Below, piece after piece: positions 5,405-9,687 of a stretch of 9,687 nucleotides of DNA. The stretch is from Candidatus Acetothermia bacterium. GTDB lineage: Bacteria > Bipolaricaulota > Bipolaricaulia > UBA7950 > UBA9294. The translations under genes were made by a program, and so were the position numbers. The notes under the pieces are model-generated. The model searched no databases, was not told the DNA's origin, and saw only the letters and a program-made list of their open reading frames with translations. Numbering within the stretch: the first letter of the stretch is position 1; each line of letters begins with the position of its first letter. Location of the stretch: assembly GCA_003650505.1 (NCBI GenBank), contig QMQL01000019.1, positions 1 to 9,687 of the forward strand. The letters are read 5' to 3'.

Positions 5405-6715
5405 ATGAACCGTTCACCGAAGCATATCGTCTTCGAGGGCCTGCCGGCGGTGGGGAAGAGCGAGACGCTCGAGCTCCTCGCCAGATTCTATCCGGATAGG
5501 CTGACCGTCCTCCCCGAACTCGTCAAGGAGATCGCGATCCGTGAGCGGCTCGACCTCTTCCGCGACCGAGGGAGGCTGACAGAAGCGATCATCGCCGAGC
5601 TCCCCGGCCGGAAGCGGAAGATCGAGGCCGCGAAGGGAGCGGGGAAGGTCTGCCTTGAGGAGTCCCACCTCGGCGTCCATCTCGCGTACGCCCACGCGCT
5701 CGGAGACGCCCAATTCATCGAGGCCTATCCGAAGATCGAGGCGTCCCTCCCCCGGCCCGACCTCTACGTCAGGCTCGTCGCTCCGATCGATCTCTCGATC
5801 GCCCGGCAGAAGGGGAGGGGTACGCCCGAGTACTTCATCGACGGGGATACCCTCGAGCGGATGCTCTCCCGCCTCGACGAATGGCATATCTCCCGACGGA
5901 CCGACCTCGTGACCGTCGATGCGGATCGCGACCCGGCCGCCTTCCTTTCCGATCTCGAGCGGATCATCGGGCTGCACTACCTCACCGGTAAGGTCCACGC
6001 CGGCGACGTCTTCCCGATCATCCTCCTCCTCGGCCGGCCGGCGAGCGGGAAGAGCGAGTTCATCGACTTCATGAAGAAGACCCCCCTCCCCGAGCGGGCG
6101 AGGACCTATCACATCGGGGACCTCCGGGTGATCGACGACTTCCCCATCCTGTGGGAGAAGTTCATCGAGGACGACATCTGGGAGCGGCTCGGGAGGGGGA
6201 GGCTCTTCTCCCGGCCGGTCGGAACGAACTACGCCGTCGCCGATCCTCTGATGTGGGCGTTCCTGATCGAGAAGCTGAACCGGGCTGCCGCGGAGGTGCT
6301 CCCTTCTCTCGGCGAAGGGGAGACGCTCCTGATCGAGTTCGCACGCGGAGGGGAGGACGGATACCGGAGCGCGCTGTCGCTCCTCTCACCGGAGATCCTA
6401 GAACGCGCCTCGATCCTTTACGTCGATGTATCGTTCGAGGAGTCGTGGAGGCGTAATCAGGCGCGCTACGACGAAGCGAGGCGCGACTCGGTCCTCACCC
6501 ATTCCGTCCCCCGCGAGGACCTGGAGAAGACCTACGGGACCGATGATTGGAAGGAGCTCGCACGAGATACAAGCGGAAGGCTCCGGATCAATGGGTTCAG
6601 CATCCCGTATGCCACGATGAAGAACGAACCGGAATCGAAGGACCCCGCCGTCCTCGGCCCCCGCTACCGGGGATCGCTCGAACCGCTCTACGAGCTCTGG
6701 AAGGACAAGCCCTAG
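5405..6715 (+). CDS. Tandem P-loop kinase-like protein, unrecognised family
   Basis: This 436-residue cytoplasmic protein has two P-loop NTPase domains in series. Domain 1 (about 5-192) has Walker A GLPAVGKS (12-19), a PELVKE segment, LEESHLG (84-90) where deoxynucleoside kinases have an ERS motif, a lid-like ARQKGRGTPE (133-142) and a VDADRDPAAF (171-180) strand-helix. This layout resembles thymidylate/deoxynucleoside kinases, but the Arg of ERS is Glu. Domain 2 (about 202-436) has Walker A GRPASGKS (210-217), a hydrophobic-acidic TLLIEFARGG (307-316) that may be Walker B, a second lid-like SWRRNQARYDEARR (347-360) and a C-terminal region I cannot place. The ATG at 5405 begins the first strand (HIVFEG). 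The frame is open far upstream, but those codons lie antisense to topA. The stop overlaps that of the convergent dipeptidase gene. Phosphotransfer is inferred; the substrate is unknown. Confidence 0.75.
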   Translation: MNRSPKHIVFEGLPAVGKSETLELLARFYPDRLTVLPELVKEIAIRERLDLFRDRGRLTEAIIAELPGRKRKIEAAKGAGKVCLEESHLGVHLAYAHALGDAQFIEAYPKIEASLPRPDLYVRLVAPIDLSIARQKGRGTPEYFIDGDTLERMLSRLDEWHISRRTDLVTVDADRDPAAFLSDLERIIGLHYLTGKVHAGDVFPIILLLGRPASGKSEFIDFMKKTPLPERARTYHIGDLRVIDDFPILWEKFIEDDIWERLGRGRLFSRPVGTNYAVADPLMWAFLIEKLNRAAAEVLPSLGEGETLLIEFARGGEDGYRSALSLLSPEILERASILYVDVSFEESWRRNQARYDEARRDSVLTHSVPREDLEKTYGTDDWKELARDTSGRLRINGFSIPYATMKNEPESKDPAVLGPRYRGSLEPLYELWKDKP

Positions 6716-7752
6716 GGGAGGACCTCCCCGAAGACGCGGAGGAAGTTCCGATAACAGACCTTCTCCACCTGCCGCTCCGACAAGCCGGCCTCCCGGAGGA
6801 GATCGACCAATCGCGGATAGTCGGCGACCGTCTCGATACCAAGCGGGGTTTTAGATATCCCATCCAGATCCCCGCCGAGCCCTACAGCGTCCTCACCGCC
6901 GACGTCGATCGCATGGAGGACATGCCTGACCGCCGAATCGAGGCCCGGCCGGGGGAGGCGATCGACCTCCAAGCGAAGCCGTTTTTTCTCCTCTTCCGAT
7001 ACGCCCGGTTTCCCGGACGCCTCGAAGAGCGGACCGGCCCTCCGGTGGTATCCCGGATCGAGGAACATCGGAGCGAGGTTTATCCCCATCACGCCGCCGG
7101 CGTCGGCCAAGGCGCGGATCATCGGATCGGTCAGGTTTCGCGGGTGGGGACAGATCGCGCGGCAGTCCGAATGGCTGGCGATGAACGGCCGGCGCGCCAT
7201 GCTGACAACGCCCTGAAACGCTGAGTCCGACAGATGGGAGACATCGACCATCACCCCGAGCTCCTCGGCGAGGCCGAGGAGCCGCTCCCCCTCCTGGCTG
7301 AGCGGCCGATCCTGGCCGAACGCCGTCCCGGAGAACGGGTTGTCCTTCCAGGCGAAGATCAGGTCACGGACGCCGAGGTCGAAGAAGCGCCTCAGGTTCT
7401 CCGCCCTCCCTTCGAGCGGATCGGCCCCTTCGAGGCCGACGATCGCCGCGATCGGCCCGCCCGAGAACGCCGCATCGAGGCCAGACCGATCGACGACCTT
7501 CGTCATCGCCCCGGCCGAGGAGGAGATCATCCCCTCGATCGCTTTGATCATCTCCTCCGCCCGCTCCGCCGCCCTGCCCGGGAACCGCTCCTCGAGGACG
7601 AAACAGGCGAAGACCTGGGCCCGGAGGCCGGCTGCGATCATCCCCGGGAGGCTGACGTGCGCGCCGCCCTCCCCGGAGAGGAAATCGACTCCCTGATCGA
7701 GGACCTTCATCGCCGTATCGCAGTGGGCGTCGAATATGGGAACGGAACTCAT
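6712..7752 (-). CDS. Dipeptidase, peptidase M19 (renal dipeptidase) family
   Basis: This 346-residue zinc dipeptidase would hydrolyse dipeptides, in the family often including those with a D-residue or dehydro-amino acid. The binuclear metal site is readable: H10 and D12 in FDAHCDT, bridging E108 in VGLEGADPL, H173 in VDVSHLSD and H194 in IASHSDCR. The catalytic-site Asp is D296 in GLGGDLDG. No signal peptide is present, so it should act in the cytoplasm despite the family name membrane dipeptidase. The ATG at 7752 overlaps the ridA stop (ATGA) and has no clear Shine-Dalgarno sequence, pointing to translational coupling. It is the last gene of the kbl-ridA operon. Its TAG shares a CTAG palindrome with the tandem-kinase stop. 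Within M19 the exact substrate cannot be assigned. Confidence 0.93.
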   Translation of the reverse strand: MSSVPIFDAHCDTAMKVLDQGVDFLSGEGGAHVSLPGMIAAGLRAQVFACFVLEERFPGRAAERAEEMIKAIEGMISSSAGAMTKVVDRSGLDAAFSGGPIAAIVGLEGADPLEGRAENLRRFFDLGVRDLIFAWKDNPFSGTAFGQDRPLSQEGERLLGLAEELGVMVDVSHLSDSAFQGVVSMARRPFIASHSDCRAICPHPRNLTDPMIRALADAGGVMGINLAPMFLDPGYHRRAGPLFEASGKPGVSEEEKKRLRLEVDRLPRPGLDSAVRHVLHAIDVGGEDAVGLGGDLDGISKTPLGIETVADYPRLVDLLREAGLSERQVEKVCYRNFLRVFGEVLP

Positions 7753-8132
7753 TCCGTGATGACCGCGATCGCCTCGACCTCGAGCGGGGATCCTTTAGGA
7801 AGGGCGGAGACCTCGACCGTCGAGCGGGCCGGGTACGGCTCGGCGAATACCTCGGCGTAGACGGCGTTCACCGCAGCGAAGTCCTCCATCGCCGCGAGGT
7901 AGATCGTCACCTTGACGACCGATCCGAGGTCGGCCCCGCCGGCAACGAGGACGGCGCGGAGATTGGCGAACGCCTGCCGGCTCGCCCGCTCGATGTTGTC
8001 GGTGATCAGCTCCCCTTCTGGGGTCAGGGGGAGCTGGCCGGAGGCGAAGACGAACCGACCGGCCCTGATCCCTTGCGAATACGGCCCGATCGCGGCCGGC
8101 GCCGCATCGGTCCGTATCGGCTCCGTCTTCAC
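7749..8132 (-). CDS. ridA: RidA family enamine/imine deaminase
   Basis: This 127-residue protein is the normal length for RidA (YjgF/YER057c/UK114), which hydrolyses 2-aminoacrylate and related imines released by PLP enzymes and so prevents damage to other PLP enzymes. Signatures are AAIGPYSQGIRAG (13-25), the FASGQLPLTPEGEL strand (29-42), the catalytic Arg R103 in PARSTVEVSALP and E120 in LEVEAIAV. The start is GTG at 8132, whose GTGA overlaps the kbl stop; homology (KTEPIRTDAAPAAIGPYSQ) begins here and there is no Shine-Dalgarno sequence, so translation probably depends on kbl. The frame is open to 8612 but those codons are antisense-free shadow of kbl in another frame. Lying between kbl and a dipeptidase, it fits a housekeeping role in an amino-acid degradation operon. 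Confidence 0.93.
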   Translation of the reverse strand: MKTEPIRTDAAPAAIGPYSQGIRAGRFVFASGQLPLTPEGELITDNIERASRQAFANLRAVLVAGGADLGSVVKVTIYLAAMEDFAAVNAVYAEVFAEPYPARSTVEVSALPKGSPLEVEAIAVITE

Positions 8133-9310
8133 CGGCCGATGACCCCGAGCTCCCGGCCGACCTTGGCGAACGCGTCGATCGCGAAGTCGAGGTCGTCGCG
8201 CGTGTGGGCGGCCGAGAGCATGACGCGGATCCGCGCTTTCCCGCGCGGGACGGTCGGGAAGGCGATCGCGGTGGCGAAGACCCCCTCCTCGAACAGCCGC
8301 TTGGAGAAGTCCCAGGCCGTCTTCGCCTCGCCGAGCATCACCGGCGTGATCGGGGTCTCGCTGTGGCCGGTGTCGAACCCGAGCTCCTGCAAGCTCGACT
8401 TGAAGTACTCCGCGTTCTCCCAGAGCTTCCGGACCGGCTCGTCGGTCTTCTCGAGGATGTCGACCGCGGCGATGCAGGCGGCGACGTCCGCCGGAGTAGC
8501 AGCGGAGGAGAAGAGGAACGGCCGGGCGCGCTGCCTCAGGTATTCGATCACCTTCGCCGGACCGGCGATGTAGCCTCCCATCACCCCGAACGCCTTGGAC
8601 ATCGTCCCGCACTCGATGTCGACCCGGTCGTGCAGGCCGAAGTGATCGACGATCCCCCGCCCATGGCTACCGAGGACCCCTTCTCCGTGCGCATCGTCGA
8701 CCATGACGATCGCCCCGTACTCCTCGGCGAGCTCGACGATCCCCGGAAGGGGGGCGAGGTCCCCGTCCATCGAGAAGACCCCATCGGTTACGATCAGCTT
8801 CTTCTCGATGTCCTTGTGCTCCTCGAGCGCCTTGGCGAGCCCATCGACATCGCAATGGGGATAGATCACGCGCTGCGCCTTCGTCAGCCGGACCCCATCG
8901 ATGATCGAGGCGTGGTTCAGCTCATCGGTGAAGATGACGTCTTCCTTCCCCATCAGAAGGGGGATCACCGCGAGGTTCGTGTTCAACCCCGATTGGACGG
9001 AGAGGGCCGCCTCGGTCCCCTTGAAATGGGCGAGCTTCTCCTCGAGCTCGAGATGGAGGCTCATCGTCCCGGCGATCGAGCGGACCGCCCCCGGCCCGAC
9101 CCCGTACTCATCGATCGCCCGCTTCGCCGCCTCGGCGAGCCGGGGATCGTTGGCGAACCCGAGGTAGTTGTTAGAACACAGGTTGAGCACCCGCTTCCCC
9201 TCGATCTTCACCCAGCCCTCGACCGGGCTTTCGATCGTCCGGATCGTGTTGTATAGCCCCTTCTCATGAAGCTCGGTAAGAGCCCGATCGATGAATCCAA
9301 ACTTTTCCAT
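8129..9310 (-). CDS. kbl: Glycine C-acetyltransferase (2-amino-3-ketobutyrate CoA ligase)
   Basis: This 393-residue PLP enzyme of the alpha-oxoamine synthase family cleaves 2-amino-3-oxobutyrate with CoA to glycine and acetyl-CoA, the second step of threonine degradation through threonine dehydrogenase. Visible features: the substrate-end segment VLNLCSNNYLGFAND (41-55), GPGAVRSIAGT (72-82), DELNHASIIDGVRL (129-142), VDDAHGEGVLG (204-214, D205 for the PLP pyridine nitrogen and H208 nearby) and the Schiff-base K239 in CGTMSKAFGVMGGY. BioF-type synthases share these, but the N-terminal NTIRTIESPVEGWVKIEGKRV favours Kbl. The ATG at 9310 has GAGGAGG eight bases upstream and starts the family homology. 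The frame upstream is nevertheless open into a Nudix domain, so a longer fusion is possible. The stop overlaps ridA by 4 bases. No threonine dehydrogenase gene is seen here. Confidence 0.93.
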   Translation of the reverse strand: MEKFGFIDRALTELHEKGLYNTIRTIESPVEGWVKIEGKRVLNLCSNNYLGFANDPRLAEAAKRAIDEYGVGPGAVRSIAGTMSLHLELEEKLAHFKGTEAALSVQSGLNTNLAVIPLLMGKEDVIFTDELNHASIIDGVRLTKAQRVIYPHCDVDGLAKALEEHKDIEKKLIVTDGVFSMDGDLAPLPGIVELAEEYGAIVMVDDAHGEGVLGSHGRGIVDHFGLHDRVDIECGTMSKAFGVMGGYIAGPAKVIEYLRQRARPFLFSSAATPADVAACIAAVDILEKTDEPVRKLWENAEYFKSSLQELGFDTGHSETPITPVMLGEAKTAWDFSKRLFEEGVFATAIAFPTVPRGKARIRVMLSAAHTRDDLDFAIDAFAKVGRELGVIGR

Positions 9311-9687
9311 CGCTTTTTCCTCCTCTTTCTTGTGGCTCGATTGTTCCTGAGATCCTCCGCTCCTACCAGCTGTGAGGTAATCCTCCGCCCCGGCGAGGAT
9401 CCTCCGACCCTGTTCGTAGGTGAGGGCCCGCTCCGCCTCCTCGGGGGAGAACCAACCGGCCGCGCTGTGCTCGGCGGAGATCCTCACGCCCTCCCCGGGA
9501 ACGCGGGCGAGAAAATAGACGACCTCCTTGTCGATCGGCCGACCGTCGCGGAGGAACCGGTAGCGGCTGATCGCCCGGAAGCCGGGGATCGGCTGAAAAT
9601 CCAGGATCCCTGTCTCCTCGCGTATCTCCCGTTTGGCGGCGGCTAGATCATCCTCACCCACCTCGATCCCCCCCTTTGGAAAACCCC
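9311..9687 (-). CDS. Nudix hydrolase, 5' end off window, in frame with kbl
   Basis: This Nudix hydrolase, cut at the right edge, would cleave a nucleoside diphosphate linked to another group. The Nudix box GX5EX7REUXEEXGU is complete: the G of KGG, E of GEDD, then REIREETGI (read from about 9674 down to 9605). After it come strands FRAISRYRF and VVYFLARV. The ending EHSAAGWFSPEEAERALTYEQGRRILAGAEDYL is typical of diadenosine-tetraphosphatase-like MutT proteins, a subfamily guess. The domain is finished near 9375, but no stop codon follows. The frame continues through a hydrophilic linker (GRSGGSQEQSSHKKEEEKA) into the kbl start at 9310 and on to 8129. The end given is the domain boundary, not a stop codon. 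A TAG in another frame at 9365-9363 would end a normal-length Nudix protein if one base were shifted. First gene of the operon seen here. Confidence 0.8.
9319..9325 (-). promoter_or_regulatory. Internal Shine-Dalgarno site of kbl
   Basis: GAGGAGG on the minus strand lies eight bases before the ATG at 9310, the strongest ribosome site in the operon. It lies inside the open Nudix-kbl frame, where it encodes part of the KKEEEK linker, and shows that kbl can be started on its own. Confidence 0.75.

Noticed and set aside
8133..8612. Upstream extension of the ridA frame
   Set aside because: It is inside kbl in another frame, with Arg-rich low-complexity translation. RidA homology begins at the GTG at 8132.
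8204..9256. 350-codon plus-strand open frame antisense to kbl
   Set aside because: It lies wholly inside kbl; the composition (Asp/Arg/Leu-rich) and lack of any motif mark it as a shadow frame.
1..9687. tRNA, rRNA, CRISPR array, insertion sequence or phage genes
   Set aside because: I looked for spaced direct repeats, terminal inverted repeats with transposase motifs, CCA-ended cloverleaves and rRNA signatures and saw none. Nearly every base belongs to the genes listed.

Overview
This GC-rich window is very compactly coded and looks bacterial. It carries a primary-type sigma-70 factor, a bacterial topoisomerase I with zinc fingers, a lipoprotein signal peptide and sigma-70-like promoters. 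A lipoprotein and a possible beta-rich exported protein hint at a cell envelope with an outer membrane. I cannot place the organism from sequence alone. An uncultivated thermophilic or anaerobic lineage such as Bipolaricaulota/Acetothermia would fit the style, but that is a guess.

Left part (1-1899): the 3' end of a molybdo-flavoenzyme FAD subunit (xanthine/CO dehydrogenase family) is followed by a small PKD-domain lipoprotein (+), a convergent GNAT acetyltransferase (-), and an exported protein of unknown function (+) that is divergent from the GNAT gene.

Middle (1900-6715): a structured leader with an extended -10 promoter drives a 311-residue RpoD/SigA-like sigma factor (+). It converges on topA (-), with only 3 bases between the two stop codons. 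Divergent from topA is an unusual protein with two P-loop kinase-like domains in one chain (+). Its N-terminal half resembles thymidylate/deoxynucleoside kinases. Its C-terminal half has a second Walker A motif, and I do not recognise its family.

Right part (6712-9687, all -): the gene order in the direction of transcription is Nudix hydrolase (cut by the window edge), kbl (glycine C-acetyltransferase), ridA and an M19 membrane-dipeptidase-family enzyme. kbl/ridA and ridA/dipeptidase each overlap by 4 bases, so this is one translationally coupled operon. It suggests peptide and threonine/glycine catabolism with RidA clearing reactive imines. The Nudix frame runs without a stop into kbl, although kbl has its own excellent Shine-Dalgarno sequence and ATG. 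The region is therefore either a real Nudix-Kbl fusion with internal initiation or a recent or artefactual loss of a stop.

Themes across the window: (i) all three convergent gene pairs have 5, 3 and -4 bases between them, and the last pair shares a CTAG in which both stops lie; (ii) two genes (GNAT and the tandem kinase) have a -10-like hexamer 7-8 bases before the ATG and no Shine-Dalgarno sequence, which suggests leaderless mRNAs, while other genes have good Shine-Dalgarno sites; (iii) GATC is strikingly frequent. No tRNA, rRNA, CRISPR, insertion sequence or other mobile element is visible, and no gene-free stretch exceeds about 200 bases.
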